This document shows positions 7,172 through 17,846 of a stretch of DNA of 64,000 nt, in pieces. The stretch comes from Alphaproteobacteria bacterium (lineage in GTDB: Bacteria; Pseudomonadota; Alphaproteobacteria; Rhodobacterales; Rhodobacteraceae): the NCBI GenBank assembly GCA_030425925.1, contig JAUHZO010000006.1, forward strand, positions 62,001-126,000, given 5' to 3'. The translations under genes and the position numbers were made by a program. Numbering within the stretch: the first letter of the stretch is position 1; every line of letters starts with the position of its first letter. Below the pieces are notes generated by a model. The model was given only the letters and a program-made list of their open reading frames with translations, made no database searches and had not been told where the DNA came from.

Positions 7172-9049
7172 ATGAGCACACAGCGCCTTGACCTCGCCGA
7201 GGCCAGGCTGGCACAGGCCGACAATCGCCGCGGCCTGCCGGTGTCCCGCCTGCTGATGGAGGATGGCGCGGTTTCGGCCAGCGACGCGGTGCTGGCCCTG
7301 GCCGAGGCGCGGCGCATCGGAGTGCAACCCGAAGAGGTGCTGGCCGCCGACTCGCTGGCCAGCCGCGAGGACATCCTTGCCGCGCAATCGCAGCACTATG
7401 GCGCCATGGCGCTTCGGCGGCACGAAACCCCGCCGGATCCGGCGCTGTCGGATCTGCTGCCGGCGGCATTCTGCGTCCGGCACGGCGTCTGCCCCTGGCT
7501 GCGGATCGGCAGAGTCACCGTGCTGGCCACCGCGCGCCCGGACCGGTTCGAGGCTCTGCTGGACATCCTGCCACCGGGCACCGGCCCGGTGATGATGGCC
7601 GTTACGCTGGAACAGGACATCCACGACACCATCGCCGACTGGCACGGGGCCACGCTGGCGGCGCAGGCCGAAACCCTGCGCGCGCCCGAAGACAGCTGCC
7701 GTGATCTCAACACCGGCAGCGTGCGCAGCCGTGTGCTGGGCCTGGGGCTGGCGGCGCTTTGCCTGGGGCTGCTGGCCACCGCGCCGGCGGTGCTGTTTGC
7801 CGTGGCGCTGGCCGCCGCCCTGCTGTCGCTGTTCACCGCCCAGGGGTTGAAGCTGGCCGCGCTGATCGCGGCGGGCCGGGCCCCGGCCGCGCCGCCCACC
7901 CCCGTCCTGCCCGACACCCTGCCCCGGGTCTCGCTTCTGGTGCCGCTGTTCCGGGAAGAGGCCATTGCCGACACGCTGGTGCGGCGCCTCGAACGGCTGA
8001 GCTATCCCAAGGCGCAGCTCGAGGTGCTTCTGGTGCTGGAGGCCGAAGACGACCTGACCCGCGCCACGCTCGACGCCACGCATCTGCCGCCCTGGATGCG
8101 GGTGATTGTGGTGCCGCCGGGCGGCGTCACCACCAAGCCGCGGGCGCTGAACTATGCCTTTGGTTTTACCACCGGCGAGATCGTGGGCATCTACGACGCC
8201 GAAGACGCCCCCGCTCCGGATCAGCTTGACCGCGTGGTGGCGCGCTTTGCCGAGGCACCGCCGCGCACCGCCTGCCTGCAGGGCATCCTGGATTTCTACA
8301 ACCCGCGCGCAAACTGGCTGTCGCGCTGTTTCGCGGTGGAGTATGCAAGCTGGTTCCGGGTCCTGCTGCCCGGGCTGGTCCGGCTGGGCCTGGCCATCCC
8401 GCTGGGCGGCACCACGGTGTTCTTTCGCCGCGACGCGCTGGACGCGGCCGGCGGCTGGGATGCGCACAACGTCACCGAAGACGCCGATCTGGGGATGCGG
8501 CTGGCGCGGCTGGGCTTTGCCACCGAACTGCTGCCCTCGGTCACCCGCGAAGAAGCCAACAACCGGTTCTGGCCCTGGATCAGGCAACGCTCGCGCTGGC
8601 TCAAGGGCTATGCCATCACCTGGTGGGTGCACAGCCGTCGCCCGCTTCGGCTGTGGCGCGATCTGGGGCCCTGGCGCTTTGTCGGGCTGCAGCTGCTGTT
8701 CCTGACCACGCTTGTGCAATTTGCGCTGGCCCCGGTGTTGTGGTCGTTCTGGCTGGTGCTGTTCGGCCTGCCCCACCCCTCTGACGGGCTGCTGGGCCCG
8801 GCGCTGCGCGGGACAGTGATCGGGCTGTTCCTGACCGCCGAGGGGATCGCGATCCTGGTCGGGCTGGCCGCTGTGGCCCGCAGCCCGCATGCAAGGCTGT
8901 TTCCCTGGGTGCCGACGCTGTTCGCCTATTTCCCGCTGGGCACGCTGGCGATCTACAAGGCGCTGTGGGAGACGTTCACCCGGCCGTTCTACTGGGACAA
9001 GACCCAGCATGGCCGCTCGGCCCCCGATGGCGGCGCACCCGGCGGCTGA
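7172..9049 (+). CDS. Membrane glycosyltransferase (GT2, processive type) with N-terminal MshEN/GspE-N domain
   Basis: The 625-residue protein joins two parts. Residues about 1-140 resemble the MshEN (T2SSE-N) domain, with the repeated pattern of LPVSRLLMEDGAVS and EEVLAADSLASREDILAAQ; such domains can bind cyclic di-GMP. After two membrane segments (about 185-225) comes a GT2 domain with the cellulose-synthase-type signature set: LVPLFREE, YDAEDAP (DxD), TEDADLG, and RQRSRWLKG (QxxRW-like). The C-terminal part has about four further membrane helices. This layout fits an inner-membrane polysaccharide synthase, similar to XagB-type enzymes. Product and sugar are unknown. No secretion partner genes are adjacent. 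Confidence 0.85.
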   Translation: MSTQRLDLAEARLAQADNRRGLPVSRLLMEDGAVSASDAVLALAEARRIGVQPEEVLAADSLASREDILAAQSQHYGAMALRRHETPPDPALSDLLPAAFCVRHGVCPWLRIGRVTVLATARPDRFEALLDILPPGTGPVMMAVTLEQDIHDTIADWHGATLAAQAETLRAPEDSCRDLNTGSVRSRVLGLGLAALCLGLLATAPAVLFAVALAAALLSLFTAQGLKLAALIAAGRAPAAPPTPVLPDTLPRVSLLVPLFREEAIADTLVRRLERLSYPKAQLEVLLVLEAEDDLTRATLDATHLPPWMRVIVVPPGGVTTKPRALNYAFGFTTGEIVGIYDAEDAPAPDQLDRVVARFAEAPPRTACLQGILDFYNPRANWLSRCFAVEYASWFRVLLPGLVRLGLAIPLGGTTVFFRRDALDAAGGWDAHNVTEDADLGMRLARLGFATELLPSVTREEANNRFWPWIRQRSRWLKGYAITWWVHSRRPLRLWRDLGPWRFVGLQLLFLTTLVQFALAPVLWSFWLVLFGLPHPSDGLLGPALRGTVIGLFLTAEGIAILVGLAAVARSPHARLFPWVPTLFAYFPLGTLAIYKALWETFTRPFYWDKTQHGRSAPDGGAPGG

Positions 9050-9053
9050 GGTC

Positions 9054-9701
9054 TCAACGCTCGTCGCTGCGGGCCTCCTGCTTGAGCCGCGTGACAAAGG
9101 CCACCGAGATATGGTCGCGCAACGCGCGATAGGCGGCGTCCTCGTCGCGGCGGGCGATGGCGTCGACAATGGCCTGGTGTTCGGCCAGCGCCACCTCGCC
9201 CCGGCCCAGCGCCGCCAGCGACGTGTCGGCCATCAGCGCCATGGAGCGATAGACCAGATCCAGCTGCTGCACCAGAAAGCGGTTGTGCGAGGCCAGGTGG
9301 ATCATCTTGTGAAACCGCCGGTTCGCCCGCGCCAGTTCGCGCGGCTGCGCGATCAGCGCGCGGTCCTCGTCGATCATCTCCTGCAGGACATGCACCTCTT
9401 CCTCGGTGGCGTGGCGCGCGGCCAGCCGGGCCGCCAGCCCTTCGAGTTCGCTGCGGACGGCGTAAAGCTCGGCCATCTGGTTGTGGTCCAGCGAGGCGAC
9501 GATCAGCGACCGTCCGTCGCGCGCCAGAAGCGACTGCGTTTCCAGCCGCTGCAGCGCCTCGCGGATCGGGGTGCGCGACACGCCGAAGCGGTCGGCCAGT
9601 TCGCTTTCCACCAGGCGGTCGCCGGGACGGTAGACGCCACCGTCGATCGCTTCGAGGATCAGGGTATAGGCGTCCTTCTGCACGGGCTTCGCCTGGGTCA
9701 T
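9054..9701 (-). CDS. GntR-family regulator with FCD domain
   Basis: The 215-residue protein has a winged HTH (about residues 10-70, DRLVESELADRFGVSRTPIREALQRLE) and a C-terminal FCD ligand domain. The latter's FHKMIHLASHNRFL and AEHQAIVDAI segments provide the usual metal- and acid-binding histidines. FCD regulators typically sense organic acids or sugars. The start at 9701 follows AGGAAAGG at proper distance; a longer reading frame upstream lacks such a site. It is divergent from a HAD phosphatase, and a direct repeat of TGCAGGCC at 9774-9791 with 10-bp period lies in the shared region and could be an operator. Confidence 0.88.
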   Translation of the reverse strand: MTQAKPVQKDAYTLILEAIDGGVYRPGDRLVESELADRFGVSRTPIREALQRLETQSLLARDGRSLIVASLDHNQMAELYAVRSELEGLAARLAARHATEEEVHVLQEMIDEDRALIAQPRELARANRRFHKMIHLASHNRFLVQQLDLVYRSMALMADTSLAALGRGEVALAEHQAIVDAIARRDEDAAYRALRDHISVAFVTRLKQEARSDER

Positions 9702-9816
9702 CGCGGTCCTTTCCTGCTTCACCGCAACACGATAGCCGCGCCGCGCCCGGGCAATCAAGCGCCTGCGACGGCATGCAGGCCATTGCAGGCCCCGCGCGAA
9801 CCGCTATCGTCACGGC

Positions 9817-10461
9817 ATGAGCAAATCCGCCTTTGACCATGTCCGCCACTGGGTGTTCGATCTCGACAACACCCTCTATCCGCCCGCCATGCGCCTGTTC
9901 GACCAGATCGAGGCGAAGATGACGGCCTTTGTCATGCGCGCCACCGGTCATGGCCGGGACGAGGCCGACCGGTTGCGGCGGCGCTACTGGGCCGAGCACG
10001 GCACCACGCTGGCCGGTCTGATGCGGCACCACGATGTGGATCCCGACGCCTATCTTGACGAGGTGCACGACATATCGTTCGACGCGCTGAGCCCCGATCC
10101 GCATCTGGCCAGCCTGATCGCCGGGCTGCCGGGGCGACGCATCGTCTATTCCAATGGCAGCGCGCCCTATGCGGCGCGGGTGCTGGAGGCGCGCGGGCTG
10201 TCGGCGGCGTTCGACGCGATCTATGGCGTGGAGCATGCAGGCTATACCCCGAAACCCGAACGCGCGGCCTTTGAGGCGGTGTTTGCCCGGGACGGGCTGG
10301 CACCGATGCAGGCGGCGATGTTCGAGGATGACGCGCGCAACCTGGCCGCGCCGCACCAGATGGGGCTGCAGACGGTGCATGTGGCCGCCGAGCCGGACGG
10401 CGCGCCGCATGTGCATCACCATACCGACGATCTGGCGGCCTTTCTGGCGCGGCTGACCTGA
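9817..10461 (+). CDS. HAD-IA family pyrimidine 5'-nucleotidase-like phosphatase
   Basis: The 214-residue protein has HAD motif I as FDLDNTLYP (about residue 14), motif II as VYSNGS (about 110), a lysine in the TPKPE segment (about 147) and motif IV as MFEDDARN (about 168). The FDLDNTLYP form is typical of the yeast Sdt1-like group of pyrimidine 5'-nucleotidases. The true substrate is inferred from family resemblance only. It is divergent from the GntR regulator. Confidence 0.85.
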   Translation: MSKSAFDHVRHWVFDLDNTLYPPAMRLFDQIEAKMTAFVMRATGHGRDEADRLRRRYWAEHGTTLAGLMRHHDVDPDAYLDEVHDISFDALSPDPHLASLIAGLPGRRIVYSNGSAPYAARVLEARGLSAAFDAIYGVEHAGYTPKPERAAFEAVFARDGLAPMQAAMFEDDARNLAAPHQMGLQTVHVAAEPDGAPHVHHHTDDLAAFLARLT

Positions 10462-10547
10462 CGCTGCGATCACATGCGGCAATTCGCACCTGTTTCCGGG
10501 CTACACATGCGTTAGGTCACGGCACAGACGCATAAGGAGACGCGAAT

Positions 10548-10751
10548 ATGACTTCGATCACGACCGAAACCCCGCTGGCCACCCCGTCCCGTCTGGGCGA
10601 AACCGCCCGGATCCTGTTGGCCGTTCTGGCCTTCGTGGCGCTGGTGGCTGCGGCCACGCTGACCTGGGGCCTGCCCGGCCTGGCGATGTCGGCGCTGGCC
10701 TGTGTGCCGGTGATCTTTGTCGTGCTGCTGATGATCACCGTCGGCAAGTAA
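10548..10751 (+). CDS. Small membrane protein
   Basis: This 67-residue protein has two hydrophobic stretches (about residues 22-42 and 45-64), so two membrane helices are likely. AAGGAG lies nine bases before the ATG. I do not recognise a family. It is followed 55 bases later by the UbiH-type gene on the same strand. Confidence 0.6.
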   Translation: MTSITTETPLATPSRLGETARILLAVLAFVALVAAATLTWGLPGLAMSALACVPVIFVVLLMITVGK

Positions 10752-10806
10752 GCCGCATGGTCCCGGCCCGTCCCGCGCCCTAGCTATCGTGCAAAGGAGA
10801 ATGGGC

Positions 10807-12000
10807 ATGGAGTACGACATCGTCATATCCGGCGGCGGCATCGCGGGTCTGACCGCCGCCGCCGCCTTCGGCAGCGCCGGGTTCCGGGTGCTCTGCGTCG
10901 ATCCCGCGCCGCCGGTGACCGAGCGTGACGTGGCCGGGGCCGACCTGCGCAGCACCGCTTTCCTGCAGCCCGCGAGGGATTTCCTGCAGGAGGCGGGGCT
11001 GTGGGAACGGCTGGCCCCCCATGCCATGCCGCTGCAGGTGATGCGCATCGTGGACGCGGGCGGTGAAGAGATCGCCCCGCGGGTCACCCGGGATTTCAAC
11101 GCCGCCGACATCTCGGACCTGCCCTTTGGCTGGAACCTGCCCAACTGGCTGCTGCGGCGCGAGATGGCGGCGCGGCTGGACGAGATGGACAGCGTCGATT
11201 TCCGCCCCGGCACCGGCACCGCTGGGCTGACCACGCGCGAGGCAGAGGCGCTGGTGCGGCTGAGCGACGGCACATCGGTGCGCACAAGGCTGGTGATCGC
11301 GGCGGACGGGCGCGACTCGCCGGTGCGGCGCGCGGCGGGCATCGGGGTGCGGACAACCCGGTTCGGGCAGAAGGCGCTGGCCTTTGCCGTCACGCATCCT
11401 ATCCCGCACGCCAATGTCTCGACCGAGATCCACCGCACCGGCGGGCCCTTCACGCTGGTGCCGCTGCCCGATCACGAGGGACGGCCCTCTTCGGCGATCG
11501 TGTGGATGGAAGACGGGCCCAGGGCCGAGGTGTTGTCCGACATGGACGCGGCGGCGTTTGAGGCGGCGATGTCGGAGCGGTCCTGCCACCTGTTCGGGCC
11601 GCTGCAGCTTGCCTCGCGCCGGACCCTCTGGCCGATCATCGCGCAAGAGGCGGAGCGGCTGAACGGCCAGCGCGTGGCGCTGGTGGCCGAAGCCGCGCAT
11701 GTGGTGCCGCCCATCGGCGCGCAGGGGCTGAACATGAGCCTGCGCGACCTCGCCTGCCTGCGCGATCTGGCGATCGCGCGGCCCGAGGGGCTGGGCGACG
11801 CGGCGATGCTGGAGGCCTATCACCGCGCGCGGATCGGAGATATCCGGCTGCGTGTCGCCGGGATCACGGCGCTGAACCGGATCAGCCAGATGTCGGCCCA
11901 GCCCCTGCGCGACATGCGGGCAAAGGGGCTGGAGACGCTCTACAGCCTGAAACCGGTCCGCAGTTCCCTGATGCGGCTGGGACTGGGCGCGCGGGGCTGA
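10807..12000 (+). CDS. UbiH/UbiF/COQ6-family FAD-dependent hydroxylase
   Basis: The 397-residue flavoprotein has the dinucleotide motif ISGGGIAGLTAAAAFG at residue 7, the VIAADGRDSPVRRAAGI motif (about 161) and the third FAD motif ALVAEAAHVVPPIGAQGLNMSLRD (about 295). This set is typical of ring hydroxylases in ubiquinone synthesis. Which carbon is hydroxylated cannot be judged from sequence; some alphaproteobacterial UbiH relatives act on more than one position. The 10807 start has AAAGGA eight bases upstream; the ATG at 10801 is too close to it. In motif III the canonical GDAAH is EAAH here. Confidence 0.85.
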   Translation: MEYDIVISGGGIAGLTAAAAFGSAGFRVLCVDPAPPVTERDVAGADLRSTAFLQPARDFLQEAGLWERLAPHAMPLQVMRIVDAGGEEIAPRVTRDFNAADISDLPFGWNLPNWLLRREMAARLDEMDSVDFRPGTGTAGLTTREAEALVRLSDGTSVRTRLVIAADGRDSPVRRAAGIGVRTTRFGQKALAFAVTHPIPHANVSTEIHRTGGPFTLVPLPDHEGRPSSAIVWMEDGPRAEVLSDMDAAAFEAAMSERSCHLFGPLQLASRRTLWPIIAQEAERLNGQRVALVAEAAHVVPPIGAQGLNMSLRDLACLRDLAIARPEGLGDAAMLEAYHRARIGDIRLRVAGITALNRISQMSAQPLRDMRAKGLETLYSLKPVRSSLMRLGLGARG

Positions 12001-12013
12001 CGGGCTGCTCGTC

Positions 12014-12064
12014 GCGCCCTTGCAGGCGCGCCTCGCAACATGCGCCCTTGCCGGCGCGCCTCGC
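12014..12064. repeat. Two 23-bp direct repeats, 28-bp period
   Basis: Copies at 12014-12036 and 12042-12064 differ at one base (GCGCCCTTGC then A or C, then GGCGCGCCTCGC). They fill the gap between two convergent genes. They are GC-rich with the internal palindrome GGCGCGCC, and could slow or stop transcription, but no T-tract is present. Confidence 0.6.
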
Positions 12065-13192
12065 CTACAGCACCGCGTCGACCACCCGGCGCAGACGCGC
12101 CACCGTGCCGTCCACGTCATACAGCTTGTCGAGCCCGAAAAGACCCAGGCGGAAGGTGGCGAATTCCGGCGGCTCGTCGCATTGCAGCGGCACGCCGGCG
12201 GCGATCTGCATGCCCTGCGCGGCAAAGGCGCGACCGGACTGGATCTCGGGATCGGAGGTATAGCTGACCACCACGCCCGGTGCGCCAAAACCTTCGGCGG
12301 CCACCGATGTCACGCCCTTCTCCGCCAGCATGGCGCGCACCGCGTTGCCCAGCGCCCATTGCGCATCCTCGAGCTTGTCAAAGCCATACTCACGCGTCTC
12401 CAGCATCGTGTCGCGGAAGGCGCGCAGCCCATCGGTGGGCATGGTGGCGTGATAGGCGTGGCCGCCATCCTCATACGCCTTCATGATCGCCCGCCATTTC
12501 TTGAGATCGACGGCAAAGCTGTCGCTGTCCGTCTGCTCCAGCCGCGTCAGCGCGCGCTCGGACAGCATCACAAGGCCCGCGCAGGGCGTGGAGGACCAGC
12601 CCTTTTGCGGGGCCGAGATCAGCACGTCGACGCCGGTGGCCTTCATGTCGACCCAGGCGCAGCCCGAGGCGATGCAGTCCAGCACCATCAGCGCGCCCGC
12701 GTCATGCGCGGCCTTGGCCAACCGGGTGATGTAGTCGTCCGGCAGGATCACGCCCGCGCTGGTTTCCACATGGGGCGCAAAGACGATGTCCGGTTTGACC
12801 TCGGCGATCTTGGCCTCGACCTCTTCGATGGGCGCGGGCGCAAAGGGCGCGTCCACCGCGTTGCCGGTGCGGCGGGCCTTGAGCACCGTGGTCTCGCCGG
12901 CAAAGCCACCGGCCTCGAAGATCTGCGACCAGCGATACGAGAACCAGCCGTTGCGCACCACCAGCACATCCGCGCCGCGGCCGAACTGCCGCGCCACCGC
13001 CTCCATGCCAAACGTCCCGCCGCCCGGCACCAGCGCCACGGCATCGGCGTTGTAGACCTCGCACAGCATGCCCGAGATGTCGCGCATCACCTGCTGGAAC
13101 GCACCGGACATGTGGTTGAGCGAGCGGTCGGTGAACACGACCGAGAATTCTTCGAGCCCGTTGGGGTCGATTGTATCGAGCAGCGCAGCCAT
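12065..13192 (-). CDS. Class V aminotransferase (serine/alanine-glyoxylate aminotransferase family)
   Basis: The 375-residue PLP enzyme has the small-domain GGGTFGMEAVARQF near residue 58, the DCIASGCAW motif with the PLP-ring aspartate (about 170), and the Schiff-base lysine in SAPQKGWSS (about 198). It belongs to the fold type I alanine-glyoxylate/serine-glyoxylate/2-aminoethylphosphonate aminotransferase group. The substrate is not clear. AGGGAGG lies five bases before the ATG. It is followed upstream by a pair of Lrp regulators on the same strand, with a gap of about 75 bases. Confidence 0.88.
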   Translation of the reverse strand: MAALLDTIDPNGLEEFSVVFTDRSLNHMSGAFQQVMRDISGMLCEVYNADAVALVPGGGTFGMEAVARQFGRGADVLVVRNGWFSYRWSQIFEAGGFAGETTVLKARRTGNAVDAPFAPAPIEEVEAKIAEVKPDIVFAPHVETSAGVILPDDYITRLAKAAHDAGALMVLDCIASGCAWVDMKATGVDVLISAPQKGWSSTPCAGLVMLSERALTRLEQTDSDSFAVDLKKWRAIMKAYEDGGHAYHATMPTDGLRAFRDTMLETREYGFDKLEDAQWALGNAVRAMLAEKGVTSVAAEGFGAPGVVVSYTSDPEIQSGRAFAAQGMQIAAGVPLQCDEPPEFATFRLGLFGLDKLYDVDGTVARLRRVVDAVL

Positions 13193-13268
13193 GCGGGCCT
13201 CCCTTGTCTGTTTGCCATGTGTTAGCGCTGAATCCGGACGAAGGCAAAACCCCGATTTGCCACAGCGC

Positions 13269-15325
<2,057 letters not shown>

Positions 15326-15343
15326 GCCTCGTCCGACACCCCC

Positions 15344-15369
15344 GGTCCCGCGCGGCGACGCGCGGGACC
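15344..15369 (+). terminator. Strong hairpin after ilvC
   Basis: An 11-bp perfect stem (GGTCCCGCGCG with CGCGCGGGACC) closes a GCGA tetraloop, the same loop as the ctaD terminator. There is no T-tract, so it may act with Rho or protect the 3' end. Confidence 0.6.
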
Positions 15370-15450
15370 GACCCGCCTGCGCGGCACCGCCGCGAGGCGC
15401 GCCCGGTCGGGCGCGACGAGCGGCCCCCTCGGGCCCCCGTCTGGCCCCCC

Positions 15451-16794
15451 TCAGGCCGTCGCCGCCGAGACCTCGGCCACGATCCCGTCCACCACCTGCA
15501 GCAGCAGCGTCTCGTCCTCGCATTCCGCCATCACGCGGATCAGCGGCTCGGTGCCCGACTTGCGGATCAGCAGGCGGCCCTTGCCGACCAGCGTGCCCTC
15601 GGCCTCGGCAATCGCCGCCTTCACGCGGACATCCTCCAGCGGCTGCTGACCGTCGCCATAGCGCACGTTCTTCAGCAATTGCGGCACCGGCTCGAAGCTG
15701 CGGGTCAGGGACGAGGCCGAGGCACCGGTGCGCACCATCTCGCACAGGAATTGCAGCCCCGCCATCAGGCCGTCACCGGTGGTGGCGAAATCGGTCATGA
15801 CGATATGGCCCGACTGTTCGCCGCCAAGGTTGTACCCGCCCGCGCGCATGGCCTCGACGACATAGCGGTCGCCGACCCGGCTGCGCTCCAGCCGCAGGCC
15901 GCGGCCTTCAAGGAACCGTTCAAGCCCCAGGTTCGACATCACAGTGGCCACCAGCGCCCCGCCCCGCAGCCGGTCCTCGGCGGCCCAGCGGGCGGCGAGC
16001 AGCGCCATGATCTGGTCGCCATCGGCCACCTGGCCGGTCTCGTCGATCAGGATGATCCGGTCGGCATCGCCATCCAGGCACAGCCCCACATCCGCACCGT
16101 GGCGCACCACCGCCTCGGCCGCCGTCTGCGGCTTGGTCGAGCCGCAGCCATCGTTGATGTTCAGCCCGTCCGGCGCCACCCCCAGCGGGATCACCTCGGC
16201 CCCCAGTTCCCACAGCACCTCGGGCGCGGCGCGGTAGGCCGCGCCGTTGGCGCAGTCCACCACCACCTTCATCCCGTCCAGCCGCAGCCCGTTGGGCAGG
16301 GTCGACTTGACCCGCTCCTGATAGCGGAAGCGGCCGTCATCGACGCGCCGGGCGCGGCCGATATTGTGCGGCTGGGCCGGGCGGACGCCGGCCTCGACCA
16401 GCGCCTCGATCTCGGCCTCGACGGCATCGGACAGCTTGAACCCGTCAGGACCGAAGAACTTGATCCCGTTGTCATCGGCGGGGTTGTGGCTGGCGGAGAT
16501 CATGATCCCCAGGTCGGCCCGCATCGACGGTGTCAAAAGCCCCACCGCCGGTGTCGGCACCGGGCCCAGCAGCAGCACGTTCATGCCCGTGGAGGTCAGC
16601 CCGGCGGTCAGCGCGTTTTCGAACATGTAGCCCGACAGCCTGGTGTCCTTGCCGATCACCACGCGGTGCACGCCGCCACGTTCGTTGCGGAAATGCCGCC
16701 CCACCGCCGCGCCGATCATCACTGCCAGTTCGGCGGTCATGGGAAAGGTGTTGGCGGTGCCGCGAATGCCGTCGGTTCCGAATAGTTTACGCAT
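15451..16794 (-). CDS. glmM: Phosphoglucosamine mutase
   Basis: The 447-residue alpha-phosphohexomutase makes glucosamine-1-phosphate for peptidoglycan and LPS. It starts [12 protein letters not shown], carries the phosphoserine loop [17 protein letters not shown] (about residue 100), the metal loop [10 protein letters not shown] (about 243) and the GEQSGHIV substrate loop (about 325). GGAGAC lies before the ATG at good distance. Its first codons overlap the folP stop by eight bases, a conserved folP-glmM arrangement. Confidence 0.97.
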   Translation of the reverse strand: MRKLFGTDGIRGTANTFPMTAELAVMIGAAVGRHFRNERGGVHRVVIGKDTRLSGYMFENALTAGLTSTGMNVLLLGPVPTPAVGLLTPSMRADLGIMISASHNPADDNGIKFFGPDGFKLSDAVEAEIEALVEAGVRPAQPHNIGRARRVDDGRFRYQERVKSTLPNGLRLDGMKVVVDCANGAAYRAAPEVLWELGAEVIPLGVAPDGLNINDGCGSTKPQTAAEAVVRHGADVGLCLDGDADRIILIDETGQVADGDQIMALLAARWAAEDRLRGGALVATVMSNLGLERFLEGRGLRLERSRVGDRYVVEAMRAGGYNLGGEQSGHIVMTDFATTGDGLMAGLQFLCEMVRTGASASSLTRSFEPVPQLLKNVRYGDGQQPLEDVRVKAAIAEAEGTLVGKGRLLIRKSGTEPLIRVMAECEDETLLLQVVDGIVAEVSAATA

Positions 16795-17806
16795 CAATAC
16801 TGTCTCCATCTGTCACGGCCTGCCAGAGCGTCAGCGCCTGGCGTGTTTCAGCCACATCATGCACCCGCAGCATCTGGACTCCCTGGCCGATGGCATGCAG
16901 CGCCACGGCCAGCGATCCCGGCACCCGGGCCGAGGCCGGGTTGGCGCCGGTCAGCGTGCGGATGAATCCCTTGCGCGACGCGCCCAGCAGCACCGGGCAG
17001 CCCAGCCCGTGAAACAGCGCGATGCCGTTGAGAAGCTGCAGGTTGTGCATCACGCGCTTGCCAAAGCCGATGCCGGGATCGACGAGGATCCGCCTGCGCG
17101 GAATGCCCAGCGTTTCCAGCATCGCCACCTGCGCAGCAAGGAAATCGTACACGTCCAGCAGGACGTCGTCATAGCGCGGATCGTCCTGCATGGTCTCGGG
17201 ATCGCCCTGCGCATGCATCACGCAGACCGGCAGGCCCTTCGCCACGCAGAACCGCGCCAGCGCCGGATCATGAGTAAAGCCAGACACGTCGTTGACCAGC
17301 ACCGCCCCGGCCGCGTGCGCGGCTTCGGCCACCGCGGCCTTGCGCGTGTCGATCGAGACCGGCACCGGCACGTCGTGGCGCAGCGCACGGATCACCGGTT
17401 CGATCCGGGCGATCTCGGCTTCGGCGGGAACGGTCAGCGCGCCGGGGCGGGTGCTTTCGCCGCCCACATCGATGATGTCGGCCCCGGCCTCGGCCATGGC
17501 CAGCGCGTGGTTGACCGCCTGCACGGCCGAGCCGTGGCGGCCGCCATCGGAAAAGCTGTCGGGCGTGACATTGAGGATGCCCATGATCCGCGGCACGTCC
17601 ATCGTCAGCCCCGCCAGCGGCGGACGCGGGCGCGACAGCGCCGCGCGCCAGGTGTCCGGAATGCCGTCCAGTCCCACACGCTCTGGTGCCGCGCCGCGGC
17701 GCAGGCACAGCGCTTCGGCAAACCACTGCCTGCCCCCGGCCAGCGGCAGGGCGTCGGGCGGGCGCGGCAGGTCGCTGCGCGCAATGGGCCGGAAATAGGC
17801 GGTCAT
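16787..17806 (-). CDS. folP: Dihydropteroate synthase
   Basis: The 339-residue enzyme joins pterin pyrophosphate and p-aminobenzoate in folate synthesis. DHPS motifs are [15 protein letters not shown] (about residue 74), [10 protein letters not shown] (about 116), VLVNDVSGF (about 175), DPGIGFGKR (about 248) and [10 protein letters not shown] (about 276). It is longer than the usual 270-280 residues because of about 70 N-terminal residues before the barrel. It sits between folB and glmM in one likely operon. Confidence 0.96.
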   Translation of the reverse strand: MTAYFRPIARSDLPRPPDALPLAGGRQWFAEALCLRRGAAPERVGLDGIPDTWRAALSRPRPPLAGLTMDVPRIMGILNVTPDSFSDGGRHGSAVQAVNHALAMAEAGADIIDVGGESTRPGALTVPAEAEIARIEPVIRALRHDVPVPVSIDTRKAAVAEAAHAAGAVLVNDVSGFTHDPALARFCVAKGLPVCVMHAQGDPETMQDDPRYDDVLLDVYDFLAAQVAMLETLGIPRRRILVDPGIGFGKRVMHNLQLLNGIALFHGLGCPVLLGASRKGFIRTLTGANPASARVPGSLAVALHAIGQGVQMLRVHDVAETRQALTLWQAVTDGDSIDA

Positions 17807-17846
17807 TGCGATTCCCTGACCGATCCGGACCCGCTTGGCAAGCCTC

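Noticed and set aside
7124-9169. 681-codon minus-strand open frame over the glycosyltransferase
   Set aside because: The plus-strand gene has GT2 motifs; the antisense frame has no domain pattern and shadow-like composition.
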